DNA of 64,000 bases from positions 49,814 through 113,813 of the forward strand of contig JANLTO010000133.1 in NCBI GenBank assembly GCA_031362985.1. Reading direction: 5' to 3'. The notes under the pieces were generated by a model. It was not told the DNA's origin. It did not search any database and saw only the letters and a program-made list of their open reading frames with translations. Position 1 is the stretch's first letter; each line of letters starts with the position of its first letter. The position numbers and the translations under genes are program-made. This document shows positions 1 to 8,493 of this stretch, in pieces. This DNA is from SHZL01 sp031362985. GTDB lineage: Bacteria; Pseudomonadota; Gammaproteobacteria; Xanthomonadales; SZUA-36.

Positions 1-307
1 CTTCGAGTTGAACCTGGTTTTCGATGGTTTTCCAGAGGAAAGTTGCGGCCGCTCGTGGGCAAGCCTGTAGCTGTTGTCCTTTGCGGCTGGTGGTGTTGGT
101 AAAAAAAACAAACCCGTCCACGTCCAAAGCTTTGAGCAGAACTGTGCGTGTAGTGACCACGCCCGCCCCATCGCTGGTCGCAAGTACCATAGCCGTGGGT
201 TCAATCTCCCCGACTGCACGCGCTGCATGCATGGCCTTGTTAAAACGGTCAATGACTTCCTGCGACAAGGGCAGAATACTGGCTGGTTTCACGTCCTCAC
301 TCTTCAC
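1..307 (-). CDS. pdxH: Pyridoxamine 5'-phosphate oxidase, N-terminal half (cut by window edge)
   Basis: PdxH is the FMN enzyme that oxidises pyridoxamine/pyridoxine 5'-phosphate to pyridoxal 5'-phosphate in the cytosol. The minus strand encodes about 102 residues, open to the left edge. They contain the family's EPTAMVLAT stretch, the FMN-phosphate-binding TRTVLLK motif, then FFTNTTSRKGQQL and the start of the LWKTIENQV segment. The chosen start is GTG at 307, 18 bases after the xrtH stop. The ribosome site is weak, and an internal ATG near residue 26 would be too late for the family. Its position directly after xrtH suggests co-transcription. The C-terminal substrate-binding half lies outside the window. 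Confidence 0.88.
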   Translation of the reverse strand, partial: MKSEDVKPASILPLSQEVIDRFNKAMHAARAVGEIEPTAMVLATSDGAGVVTTRTVLLKALDVDGFVFFTNTTSRKGQQLQACPRAAATFLWKTIENQVQLE

Positions 308-325
308 CCGGGCAAATACCGCGCA

Positions 326-847
326 TCAGGCGCCCTTTTGGGCCTCGGCCTCTCGTTGCCGACGCAACTTCGCCTGCGGCAAAGTGCGCAGCCAGATCAG
401 CCAGACGACAAGCGCGTCCATGATGATCAATGCCTGCCAAAGATAAAGATGGAACCACTCAAATGCCACCTGGTTCCACTGCCCCAGGTAGAACAGGCTC
501 ACAATTCGCACCAGGTTCAGTATCTGGATGGCAAAGAACCCCACGACAAAGCCCATTACTTTGTTTTTCATTGGAGCAGGAAAAGCAAAAATCGCCGCAA
601 ACAGGATGATCATGGCTTCCACGCCATTGCACCCCCGCTCGATGCGGACACCAAAACCACTGGCGGAGTCCTTGATGACATTGGCCTTGGCCACGACACC
701 ATCATCAAAAAACTGGATCACCCAGACGCTGACATCGGCAACAAAAGATGTGAATGGCAGGATGACGTGCTTTTCCGCCGGCTGTAGAATCTCCAGCGTA
801 AACAGGCCGACAAGAAGAACCGAGAACAATATGAAAAATCGAATCAT
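326..847 (-). CDS. xrtH: Exosortase H (XrtH-type membrane transpeptidase)
   Basis: This is a membrane cysteine transpeptidase of the exosortase family, which processes C-terminal sorting signals of secreted proteins at the inner membrane. The 173-residue protein is mostly hydrophobic with about five membrane segments. The invariant triad is visible: Cys73 in RGCNGVEAM, Arg114 in NLVRIVSL and His133 in WFHLYLW. The small size fits single-domain XrtH better than the larger EpsH/XrtA type. The frame is open back to 934. ATG 847 was chosen because it begins the first hydrophobic segment, but it lacks a clear ribosome site, so a GTG at 901 remains possible. No matching C-terminal sorting-signal protein was seen in this window. 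Confidence 0.85.
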   Translation of the reverse strand: MIRFFILFSVLLVGLFTLEILQPAEKHVILPFTSFVADVSVWVIQFFDDGVVAKANVIKDSASGFGVRIERGCNGVEAMIILFAAIFAFPAPMKNKVMGFVVGFFAIQILNLVRIVSLFYLGQWNQVAFEWFHLYLWQALIIMDALVVWLIWLRTLPQAKLRRQREAEAQKGA

Positions 848-932
848 CAGGAATGGAGGCGCAGGAATCAGAAAGGTTCCGCCATGGTACCCAATGTTCA
901 CATTGCATGCACGCCCGGAGTAGGCCGGGGCC

Positions 933-1505
933 ATGCTGCAAGGAAATAGGAATATCTACCTTGTGGGACCCATGGGTTCCGGCAAAACGACCATTGGCAG
1001 CCGCCTGGCGCGGAAACTGAACCTGGCGTTTTATGATTGCGATCATGAAATCGAGACCCGCAGCGGTGCCAGCGTCAATCTGATCTTCGAAATCGAGGGC
1101 GAAGCTGGCTTTCGCGCACGCGAAACCCGTATGCTGGAGGAACTCGCCGCCCGGCAAGGCGTGTTGGTTGCCACCGGGGGCGGCGCGGTTTTGAGTGAAA
1201 TCAACCGGGAGTTGTTGAAGAAAAGCGGCGTCGTAGTCTATCTGCGTGCCTCGGTGAAGCAACAAATGGAGCGACTGCGCAGGGATCAGTCCAGGCCCTT
1301 GCTAAATGACATGAACAAAGAACATACGCTGACTGCCATGGCGGGCATCAGGAATCCTTTGTACGAATCCGTGGCGGACCTCACATTTCCGGTGAAGAAT
1401 CGCAATATTGACAGCACGATAAACCATATCTACCAAACTGTCTGCCAACACCTGGGCCAAGACACCGGTGGAGATAGCCTTGACGCCACCAGCGCTCAGC
1501 CCTGA
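933..1505 (+). CDS. aroK: Shikimate kinase
   Basis: Phosphorylates shikimate with ATP, the fifth step of the cytosolic shikimate pathway to chorismate. The 190-residue length is normal. The P-loop GPMGSGKTT lies at residues 12-20. The shikimate-binding YDCDHEIE and GFRARET segments follow, then the ATGGGAV motif and the lid with RRDQSRPLL. It starts the aroK-aroB-hemE group and is divergent from xrtH. Its end overlaps the chosen aroB start by 38 bases, as in translationally coupled pairs. Confidence 0.96.
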   Translation: MLQGNRNIYLVGPMGSGKTTIGSRLARKLNLAFYDCDHEIETRSGASVNLIFEIEGEAGFRARETRMLEELAARQGVLVATGGGAVLSEINRELLKKSGVVVYLRASVKQQMERLRRDQSRPLLNDMNKEHTLTAMAGIRNPLYESVADLTFPVKNRNIDSTINHIYQTVCQHLGQDTGGDSLDATSAQP

Positions 1506-2601
1506 CATTCAAACCGTCCCGGTTAAGCTCGCCACGGGCAGCTATCCTGTGTACCTGGGTCACAGCATCATCGCAGACCCCGGTGTGTGGAAGCGGCACC
1601 TCGGCTGCGGGAAAACCTTGATAATAAGCAACGAAATTGTTGCTCCCTTGTATCTGCACCACCTGCAGTCGGCCTTGCACGGGCGGGACCTTGCTGTGCA
1701 CATCATTGCGGATGGCGAACATTCAAAAACCCTGGAAACCTGGTCCGGCATCATCGACTCACTGGTTGCAATGCGCGCACGCCGCGACACAATCGCAATT
1801 GCGCTCGGCGGTGGAGTGGTCGGCGACATCACGGGATTTGCAGCAGCCAGCTACATGCGGGGGATTCGCTTTGTACAGGTACCCACCACCTTGTTGGCGC
1901 AGGTGGATGCCTCGGTGGGTGGCAAAACGGGAATTAACCACCCGCATGGCAAGAACCTGATCGGAGCCTTTCATCAACCGGAAGCGGTTGTCATCGACAC
2001 GGCCACCCTGGCTACATTGCCAAAGCGCGAATTCAACGCAGGCATGGCCGAAGTTGTTAAGTATGGGGCCATCATGGATCCCTCCCTGTTTGGCTGGCTG
2101 GAACTTAACACGGGGCCCATCAATGCCCGTGAGGCTGGTGCTTTGCTCCATTGCATACGTCGTTCAGTAGAGAACAAGGCACGGATCGTTGCCGCGGATG
2201 AAAAGGAGTCGGGGATCAGGGCTATCCTCAATTTTGGCCACAGTTTTGGGCACGCCCTCGAAACCCTGACGGCATATCGTCAGTTTCTCCATGGCGAGGC
2301 AGTCGCCATCGGCATGGTGATCGCCGCCCGCCTGAGCGAATTACGCGGAATTTGCCCCAACGGCATTTCCCAGCGAATCAGGAAGCTATTGCAGGAATGT
2401 GGCCTGCCGGTTGATTTGCCGGAGTCCGTGAGCGGTGCTGCGATGATAGCGGCGCTTGAGCTGGACAAAAAAACAGTGGCAAGCGGCCCCCGACTCATTT
2501 TGCTGGAGCGGATGGGAAAAGCACTGATCGATGCCGAGTCGACCCGCGAAGAAATGGCGGCTGCAATTGAACTCTGCCGCCCGCTTGGTCCCCAGGCGTG
2601 A
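1468..2601 (+). CDS. aroB: 3-dehydroquinate synthase
   Basis: NAD- and metal-dependent cyclisation of DAHP to 3-dehydroquinate, the second step of the shikimate pathway. The 377-residue protein has the GGGVVGDITGF nucleotide-binding motif, AEVVKYGAI (metal-ligand Glu), and HSFGHALE and HGEAVAIGM (metal-ligand His). The start is uncertain. GTG at 1468 gives the longest form inside aroK, while TTG at 1480 is preceded by GGTGGAG at a good distance. The next gene, hemE, begins 19 bases after the aroB stop. Confidence 0.96.
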   Translation: MEIALTPPALSPDIQTVPVKLATGSYPVYLGHSIIADPGVWKRHLGCGKTLIISNEIVAPLYLHHLQSALHGRDLAVHIIADGEHSKTLETWSGIIDSLVAMRARRDTIAIALGGGVVGDITGFAAASYMRGIRFVQVPTTLLAQVDASVGGKTGINHPHGKNLIGAFHQPEAVVIDTATLATLPKREFNAGMAEVVKYGAIMDPSLFGWLELNTGPINAREAGALLHCIRRSVENKARIVAADEKESGIRAILNFGHSFGHALETLTAYRQFLHGEAVAIGMVIAARLSELRGICPNGISQRIRKLLQECGLPVDLPESVSGAAMIAALELDKKTVASGPRLILLERMGKALIDAESTREEMAAAIELCRPLGPQA

Positions 2602-2620
2602 CCCCCACAGGACCCCGGGC

Positions 2621-3679
2621 ATGAAATTATCGAACGACCTGATCATCAGGGCCTTGCTCAGAAAGGACGTGGATAGAACCCCACTGTGGGTTATGCGCCA
2701 GGCCGGTCGCTACCTGCCGGAGTATCTCAAGACCAGGGCCGAAGCGGGCAGCTTCCTGCAACTGTGCCAAACCCCGGAGCTGGCCTGTGAGGTAACGCTG
2801 CAACCGCTGCGCCGCTTCAAGCTCGATGCGGCCATCATCTTCTCCGACATCCTCACCATCCCCGACGTGATGGGCCTTGGGCTGTATTTCACCGAGGGTG
2901 AGGGTCCTCGGTTCGAAAGGCCATTGCGTACCGAAGCCGACATTCGCAATCTGCCCAGGCCGGATGTGCACGATTCACTTGCTTATGTCATGGACGCAAT
3001 CAGGCTGGTGCGCCGTGAACTGGCCGGCCAGGTTCCTTTAATCGGTTTCAGCGGGAGCCCGTGGACCCTGGCGACGTACATGGTCGAGGGTGGGCCGAGC
3101 AAGTCTTACGGCAAGATCAAGAAGCTGATTTACGACCAGCCGGCTCTGGCCCATCAGCTGCTTGAAAAACTTGCAGACACAGTAACCGACTACCTGAATG
3201 CGCAGATTGAAAGCGGCGCGCAGATCGTGCAGATTTTCGACACCTGGGGCGGAGTGCTGGCGGCGGACGCATTCAAAGAATTTTCCGTGCGCTACCTGGC
3301 GCGAATTATCGCTGGCTTGAAGCACGAACATGAGGGCAGGCGTGTGCCGGTCATCCTGTTTTGCAAAGGATGCAATGCGCACCTGGAAGCCCAGGCCGAC
3401 ACCGGCTGTGACGCCCTGGGCGTCGACTGGACTATGACCCTGTCCGAAGCACGCTCCCGGGTCGGGCATCGGGTAGCCTTACAGGGTAACCTTGACCCAG
3501 CAGTCTTGCTGGCAGCCCCTGCAGTGATTCGACATGAAACCAGCCAGGTACTGAACAGCTTTGGCCACGGATCGGGACACGTGTTCAACCTGGGTCACGG
3601 CATTACACCCGACGTAGACCCGGACAACCTGCAAACCCTGGTTAATTCCGTCCTGGACCTCAGCCCGGCCTTCCACTAA
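2621..3679 (+). CDS. hemE: Uroporphyrinogen decarboxylase
   Basis: Decarboxylates the four acetate side chains of uroporphyrinogen III to give coproporphyrinogen III in haem synthesis; a cytosolic enzyme. The 352-residue protein has the N-terminal signature VMRQAGRYLPEY, the catalytic-region FSDILTIPDVMG and the SGSPWTLATYM segment. The open frame reaches back to 2531 inside aroB, but ATG 2621 gives the family N-terminus and has AGGA nine bases upstream, so it was chosen. It converges on, and overlaps by four bases, the histidine kinase that follows. Confidence 0.96.
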   Translation: MKLSNDLIIRALLRKDVDRTPLWVMRQAGRYLPEYLKTRAEAGSFLQLCQTPELACEVTLQPLRRFKLDAAIIFSDILTIPDVMGLGLYFTEGEGPRFERPLRTEADIRNLPRPDVHDSLAYVMDAIRLVRRELAGQVPLIGFSGSPWTLATYMVEGGPSKSYGKIKKLIYDQPALAHQLLEKLADTVTDYLNAQIESGAQIVQIFDTWGGVLAADAFKEFSVRYLARIIAGLKHEHEGRRVPVILFCKGCNAHLEAQADTGCDALGVDWTMTLSEARSRVGHRVALQGNLDPAVLLAAPAVIRHETSQVLNSFGHGSGHVFNLGHGITPDVDPDNLQTLVNSVLDLSPAFH

Positions 3680-4914
3680 GCATCGCCTGATGCCTGTGCG
3701 TGCAGTTTTTTTTGCAAGGCCAGGCGCAGTAAATGGGGTTCCAGGTTCGACCGCAGAACCGGTTGAGGCAATTCGATCACATCAAACTCCTGCCTGGCTT
3801 TGATGTCCAGGGTATCGGGCATATACCGGCGGGAGAGCAGCACGATCCTGCTCTGGTTTGACCGGCCAGCTACCTGATGCTCGCGCCCGGTCAGTAGGCT
3901 GCTATCAACGATCACAGCATCCACTCCGGCGGGAATCCCCATGGCACGCGGAGTGGAGCCTGCACGCGCCGGCGCTCCCATCCGCAACAGCAACTGCTCA
4001 AGTACTGCAGCCAGTGGAGGCCTGACCGCCAGCAGGCAATTGATGCCCTTGAGCAGGCCGGCCTGCAGGCGTTCAAACTCCCTGGCGCCGCGAACCGCCA
4101 GGCCCGGAAGCTGCACCCGGAAGCTGGTTCTGGCGTCTCCCGGCGACTCATGCGTGATGGAGCCTCCCAGCAGGGAAACCATGTGTTTGCACACATACAA
4201 ACCCAGGCCGGAGCCGCTGGACAGGTCAGCAACGTCACCGCTGCCCTGCTCGCCAATCGCGTAAATTCGTGCCCTGTCGCAGTGTGCAATCCCAATGCCG
4301 GTATCGCTAACCATCAGCTCCACATCCACACGCCCGCATGAATCGAGCTGTTCCTGCCGGACTTCCACCAGCACGTACCCGTGGCGGGTAAATTTGATCG
4401 CGTTACTTAACAGGTTATCCAGCAGCTGCCGCAGACAGCCAATGTCGGCATGCCAACACGCAGGTAAGCGGTGATCGTATAACAGGAACAAACCAATGCC
4501 TTTCCTTTGCGCATCGGGCCAATGTGCCCTGATGATTTGTTCCATAAAGACAGGGCCATTCAGTGCTTGCTTCTTCCCCGGCTCCCTAGCCCTGTTCGTC
4601 CCGGCGCCAGCGGCGTCAATCCCGGCGCCAAACCGGGAGATTAACCGGAGCAGTTGCTGGCCACTCGCTTCCACTGCGTTGGCCAGTTGGAACTGTTCGC
4701 AGCTAAGATCCGACTTCTGTAAAAGTTCGCACAGGCCGAGTATCCCCGCCACCGGAGCACGCAGTTCATGCCTGAGCAAATCCAGAGCAAGAGTCCGCTC
4801 AGCTTGCGCAAGGGGCGCAACAGAAAAAACATTCGCACGGCTGGAAATGAGAGTTCGGGCCAAAGCCCGCAAAAGTGAACCGGGTTCGAAGGATTGAAGA
4901 AATCTGCCCTGCAT
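3676..4914 (-). CDS. Orphan soluble histidine kinase with degenerate receiver-like tail
   Basis: A two-component sensor kinase of 412 residues with no membrane segment. The dimerisation/phosphoacceptor box LLRHELRAPVAG has His49. The ATPase domain follows, with DNLLSNAIKF (N box), DTGIGI (G1) and GSGLGLYVCKHM (G2). The last ~110 residues look like a receiver fold, with a single candidate Asp in AVIVDSSLL but no acidic pair at the first strand, so phosphotransfer there is doubtful. ATG 4914 was chosen over 4983 because AAGGGGG precedes it at a good distance. No response regulator or sensory domain is adjacent. The partner and signal are unknown. Confidence 0.82.
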   Translation of the reverse strand: MQGRFLQSFEPGSLLRALARTLISSRANVFSVAPLAQAERTLALDLLRHELRAPVAGILGLCELLQKSDLSCEQFQLANAVEASGQQLLRLISRFGAGIDAAGAGTNRAREPGKKQALNGPVFMEQIIRAHWPDAQRKGIGLFLLYDHRLPACWHADIGCLRQLLDNLLSNAIKFTRHGYVLVEVRQEQLDSCGRVDVELMVSDTGIGIAHCDRARIYAIGEQGSGDVADLSSGSGLGLYVCKHMVSLLGGSITHESPGDARTSFRVQLPGLAVRGAREFERLQAGLLKGINCLLAVRPPLAAVLEQLLLRMGAPARAGSTPRAMGIPAGVDAVIVDSSLLTGREHQVAGRSNQSRIVLLSRRYMPDTLDIKARQEFDVIELPQPVLRSNLEPHLLRLALQKKLHAQASGDA

Positions 4915-5003
4915 TTGGGTTCCCCCTTGCGCAGGCGCCAACCGGAATGGTCTTCCTTGCAAAGACCTGGTCAAGCCGACCACCGTGCTGGCACCAAAGT
5001 AGT

Positions 5004-5023
5004 CCTGTAGTGTGTACTACAGG
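5004..5023. promoter_or_regulatory. Perfect 8+4+8 palindrome in divergent intergenic region, candidate operator
   Basis: CCTGTAGT at 5004-5011 and ACTACAGG at 5016-5023 form a perfect inverted repeat with a 4-base centre. It lies between the minus-strand kinase gene (start 4914) and the plus-strand oxygenase (start 5202), the right place for a regulator of either. The inner CTGT/ACAG halves resemble an SOS box but are 10 bases apart instead of 8, so LexA binding is not claimed. The rest of 4915-5201 shows no other clear element except the oxygenase ribosome site (AAAGGAG at 5184-5190). Confidence 0.4.
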
Positions 5024-5201
5024 TCCAAAGGCGTGCGGCGGCCTGAGGCAAAATGTACAGGCACTACGGAATTTGTGCAACGACTTCCACTATGCATTCT
5101 GGCCCCCTGCCGACCGGCAATTGAATGGCGACTGCAATCAGTGCTTGACAGTTGGCCACGCAGCCTTGAGAGTTTGACCAACCAAAGGAGCCTGTGACGT
5201 G

Positions 5202-5885
5202 ATGTCCAAGTCATCACCAAAACCCGAAATAGCCGCCTGGGGAGAGTTTTCGACACCCATTTTTTCATCCCGATATCCGCAGCCTGAGCTACTCAACGCC
5301 GAGCTGAAGAAATTCATCCTTGGGCAGGAATCACAGGGTGATAAATACCGCAACCCGGAATACATCCCCAGCAACCAGGTGCGGATATTCGAAAGCTCAT
5401 TCGATTTGTTCAAAGACCCGAACCGGGCCATACAGGAGCTGAAAATGTTTTTCCTGCATGGCATGGTACACGCAGTGACTGAAACTAATGGCTACTCCCT
5501 CGACGAGTGCAGCCGCTTGCACGCGATAACCGATGCCTGGTATCACGTCACGCGATTTGGCGGATACATTTCCAGCCACACGCACCCGAATGCATCCTGG
5601 TCGGCGGTATACATGGTCGACCCGGGTGATGAGGCAGCGGAAATGCCAAAGGGAGGTATGCTGAATTTCAAGGATCCCAGGATTAACGCCAACATGTATC
5701 GTGACCCGGGCAACCAGAACTGGAAAAAACCCCACCATGTCGGCTCCATCAATTACGCAATGAGACCCGGCGACCTGATGGTTTTCCCTTCATTCGTGCA
5801 ACATGAAGTAACTGCGTACTTTGGCAGTTCCCCGCGCATAACCGTGGCAGCAAACTGCAGTTTCAGGTGGCAGGCCAAGCCGTGA
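5202..5885 (+). CDS. Putative 2-oxoglutarate/Fe(II) oxygenase (TIGR02466-like)
   Basis: A 227-residue cytosolic protein resembling the small family of putative 2OG-Fe(II) oxygenases known as TIGR02466. Visible metal and cosubstrate candidates are H126-T-H128 in SSHTHPNASWS, H201 in FPSFVQHEV and R212 in SSPRITVAAN. The first motif is H-x-H, not the classic H-x-D, which is usual in this family. The ATG at 5202 and a GTG one codon earlier (5199) both sit behind AAAGGAG. It is convergent with the sulfotransferase-like gene and forms the left end of an oxygenase/sulfotransferase cluster. The substrate is unknown; hydroxylation of a protein or peptide residue is an inference from context. Confidence 0.75.
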   Translation: MSKSSPKPEIAAWGEFSTPIFSSRYPQPELLNAELKKFILGQESQGDKYRNPEYIPSNQVRIFESSFDLFKDPNRAIQELKMFFLHGMVHAVTETNGYSLDECSRLHAITDAWYHVTRFGGYISSHTHPNASWSAVYMVDPGDEAAEMPKGGMLNFKDPRINANMYRDPGNQNWKKPHHVGSINYAMRPGDLMVFPSFVQHEVTAYFGSSPRITVAANCSFRWQAKP

Positions 5886-5926
5886 ACCCGGCCCCAAACC
5901 TTGCCCTGCACCTCTTTTAAGCAGGC

Positions 5927-6988
5927 TCAGGCAAACTCCTCTTCGTCATCCGAAAACGGCTTGACCGGAAAGGCACGCAAAAGTGGCTTCGCCCATTCCA
6001 GGGTGCGACGGATTTCGACCTCATGTCCTCGTGCTACTGCATCGGCTTCCGCCCGCTGCTGCTCCGGACTGTAGCCGACCCTGGTCTTGGAGTGCTGGCG
6101 AAATGCGCCCTGCTCTACGACGTCACTCAGGATTTCTTCGCTCAATCCGAGTTGCAGAAAATCATTGATGGTATGCAACGTTTCCAGGGGCCGGAGCAAG
6201 AACGTTTCCATGCTCACCGGCAGCACGCGTCGGGGAGGGTAAGCGTTGGAAATACCCTGGAAGAAATGTCGCTGGCAATGCCAGAACACTGCGCTTTGCT
6301 GCAGCAAATCCAAAGCGTCCAGGGGTGGCAAATCGACCTGTGTCCGGTAATCGCTGTCCCTGAGCAATGCCGCCAGGAAACCAGGCATTCGCTCGCGCGC
6401 TTCCGGCGCTTTCTTCAGGATCGAAATGATCAAGCTGCGCAAACCACTGCCCAGCATCAGGCACCGGTGTTGCTCACCGGCTGCGGTCCGCTGACTCAAC
6501 ACGCCCTGTAGCAGTGAATTGGCGAAGTTCGAGGGTTTGACCACTGCTGCCTCCCCTGCGTAGCTGCGGTTAAGCAGGCCTAAAACGCGCTGCCCCAGTC
6601 TGCTCATGTGCTCTGAGTCAACAGAAGCTGCGTCACGGTACAAACCGCCGAGTTGCACAAGCACCTTGGGCTCCCGCAGCACCAGCGTCCGGGATGGGTG
6701 ATCCAGACAAAAAGCCAGCAGGGTGGATGCGCAAAATGCCGTGTGAAAAACATAAGCCGCCGGGGCGCCTGATTGCTGCGACAGGATCGAGTCCACCTCG
6801 GCGCCGGTGGCGCTAAGCAGGCGTTCCGGCATGGGTTTTATGCGGTGATCCAGGAACGATGAATCGCGGTAAGTCTGGCGGGAAACCTGGGCGAACTGAA
6901 ACCGTCCCCGCTCGTCGTCGAACCCCGCGAGTAACCAGTCCGGCGAGGCGAGATCATTCAGGTGGTCCCGCTCTGCTATGTGGTTCAC
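5927..6988 (-). CDS. Sulfotransferase-like P-loop protein
   Basis: A 353-residue protein that I place with divergent sulfotransferases on the strength of the segment VFHTAFCASTLLAFCLD. This resembles a 5'-phosphosulfate (PAPS) loop and is followed by LVLREPKVL and later SMETFLLRPLETL. The standard RxGTT loop is changed, so activity is uncertain. The frame is open to 7114 and overlaps the preceding oxygenase gene. The GTG at 6988, 20 bases after that gene's stop with AAGG upstream, fits better. It is the last gene of the minus-strand series 9455 to 5927. Confidence 0.6.
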   Translation of the reverse strand: MNHIAERDHLNDLASPDWLLAGFDDERGRFQFAQVSRQTYRDSSFLDHRIKPMPERLLSATGAEVDSILSQQSGAPAAYVFHTAFCASTLLAFCLDHPSRTLVLREPKVLVQLGGLYRDAASVDSEHMSRLGQRVLGLLNRSYAGEAAVVKPSNFANSLLQGVLSQRTAAGEQHRCLMLGSGLRSLIISILKKAPEARERMPGFLAALLRDSDYRTQVDLPPLDALDLLQQSAVFWHCQRHFFQGISNAYPPRRVLPVSMETFLLRPLETLHTINDFLQLGLSEEILSDVVEQGAFRQHSKTRVGYSPEQQRAEADAVARGHEVEIRRTLEWAKPLLRAFPVKPFSDDEEEFA

Positions 6989-7010
6989 CGTGACCTTGGT
7001 CTGCCTTGAC

Positions 7011-7619
7011 TTAAACGGCAGTGCTTGAAACCGCTTCGGGCTTTTGTACCCGTCGCTGTTGGTGCAATTGGGTGATGATGGTGTATTTGGGACCTGAAAC
7101 GGGTGGATTGCCACGATGAAAATAGGGCCAGCCCACCGGGCAAATCATCAACCGGCCCTCGAGCGGTTTGATGGCCCGCCCCATCCATTTGTAATCTGTC
7201 TCGCCCCCTTCATCCACTGTATTGAGGTACCACATCGCCGTCATCACGCGAGTGTAGGTGCCGCCGATATTGTCCGAATGCCAGTCAAAATGCTCACCCG
7301 CGCTGTAACGGGTTACACGAAACCCCTCGTGGTGCACTTCCACCGATTTAAACGCCTCGCTCCATTTCTTCATGTACTGCCGCAAATAAAACATCAGGCT
7401 CTGGTTGACTGTGTTGATCACGTCTTCCCATCCATGGCGAATATCGGCAAGATCAATTTCCATAGTGCCCTTGAAATCAGGTCGATAGTAACCGTCGCCC
7501 ACTTTTCCTCGGGTCTTGCGCGGGTCATTTTCAAAACGCTGGACGATGTCCTGGCACAGGTCGGCGCTCAGCGCCTGGTCATAGATGCCAAAAAAATCTT
7601 CCATCACACCCTCTGCCAT
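7011..7619 (-). CDS. Prolyl-4-hydroxylase-type 2OG-Fe(II) oxygenase
   Basis: A 202-residue double-stranded beta-helix oxygenase of the prolyl-hydroxylase/PHD group. The metal triad reads H114-x-D116 in DWHSDN and H168 in YFHRGNPP, with K178 as the likely 2-oxoglutarate anchor in GPKYTIITQ. ATG 7619 was chosen; ATG 7604 just downstream has an equally good GAGG site, and the open frame to 7673 adds a non-conserved leader. It lies between two sulfotransferase-like genes on the same strand. The protein has no signal peptide, so the target should be cytosolic. Confidence 0.82.
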   Translation of the reverse strand: MAEGVMEDFFGIYDQALSADLCQDIVQRFENDPRKTRGKVGDGYYRPDFKGTMEIDLADIRHGWEDVINTVNQSLMFYLRQYMKKWSEAFKSVEVHHEGFRVTRYSAGEHFDWHSDNIGGTYTRVMTAMWYLNTVDEGGETDYKWMGRAIKPLEGRLMICPVGWPYFHRGNPPVSGPKYTIITQLHQQRRVQKPEAVSSTAV

Positions 7620-7716
7620 GAACCTGAATCTCCGTTGTCCATTCGCTTCTCTTTGCCCTTCCTGTGAAAGCAATTATACATTCCAGCACCCGGGCTCAGG
7701 GAAATTCCCCTTAAGC

Positions 7717-8493
7717 TCAATCCACATAACCGAGGCTGTTGATGGTCGATACGTACTGTGGCAAAGAGCAAAACCTGCGCTTTTCCGTTGCGTCCATAGC
7801 TTGGCGGGGCAAGGGCGCGATGTGATCACTGCCACTGCGCCCCGGCAACATATCGCCGGTGATGCGCGTGTATGCCTGCCATTTTTCCCGGTATCCGGGG
7901 TCGAACTCCAGCTCCAGTCCGGCACATAGCTGGCGCAGTGCCGTATCATTGTCGCGGGTAAAATCCTCAAATCGCATAAACCCGGTCTGCCTGGCGGATT
8001 CGGCAAAACGACTGGCGCCTCGCAGGAACCGCGCCGGCCCCAACCTCTCCTGGAAAACCGCCTGTTGCGCCATGCTTAGCCACTGGTCCAGGGGATGGCG
8101 CACGGTGGAGTATCGAACCAGACTAAAAGCAGGTTGGAGCTTTTCCGCTAGCAGGGAGCGGTAACGCGGCTGGGTAAAAGGCACACCCGTGTAATCCAGG
8201 TGGCTCCAGTCGCGCACCACCAGGATTCTGCCGTGTTCGCTGCAGCGCTGCGCGATGAGTTGCATGACTTCGAGGAAACTCAAGCGACCACTACGAGCGG
8301 ACTCCAAATCCTCATCGCTGAGTAAATCGTACCAAGCCTGGGCCTGGGCTATCGGGTTGAATTTCTGCGTGCCCAACGGATGAATTTCGCTCAGCAATAC
8401 CACGTCCTGCATCGAAGCCAGGCAACGGCAGATCACGGTACCCCCGGTCCGTGCCATGTGGTGGACAATGCGTATCTTTGGTTGAGAGCTCAA
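7717..8493 (-). CDS. Sulfotransferase family protein
   Basis: A 258-residue P-loop enzyme with a PAPS 5'-phosphosulfate loop near the N-terminus (HHMARTGGTVICRCL, residues about 11-25) and a 3'-phosphate-binding segment (STVRHPLDQWLSM). Family members move a sulfuryl group from PAPS to a hydroxyl or amino group. It starts inside the stop of the upstream beta-hydroxylase gene (ATGA overlap at 8490-8493), so the two are translationally coupled. The acceptor is unknown. Coupling to a hydroxylase suggests that the new hydroxyl may be the sulfation site, which is an inference. Confidence 0.75.
   Translation of the reverse strand: MSSQPKIRIVHHMARTGGTVICRCLASMQDVVLLSEIHPLGTQKFNPIAQAQAWYDLLSDEDLESARSGRLSFLEVMQLIAQRCSEHGRILVVRDWSHLDYTGVPFTQPRYRSLLAEKLQPAFSLVRYSTVRHPLDQWLSMAQQAVFQERLGPARFLRGASRFAESARQTGFMRFEDFTRDNDTALRQLCAGLELEFDPGYREKWQAYTRITGDMLPGRSGSDHIAPLPRQAMDATEKRRFCSLPQYVSTINSLGYVD

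Noticed and set aside
74..787. 237-codon plus-strand open frame at the left edge
   Set aside because: Antisense to pdxH and xrtH, both recognised by motifs.
5004..5023. LexA (SOS) box
   Set aside because: CTGT and ACAG halves are 10 bases apart, not the 8 needed for the gammaproteobacterial LexA site.
7116..7667. 183-codon plus-strand frame
   Set aside because: Antisense to the prolyl-hydroxylase-type gene with intact active site.
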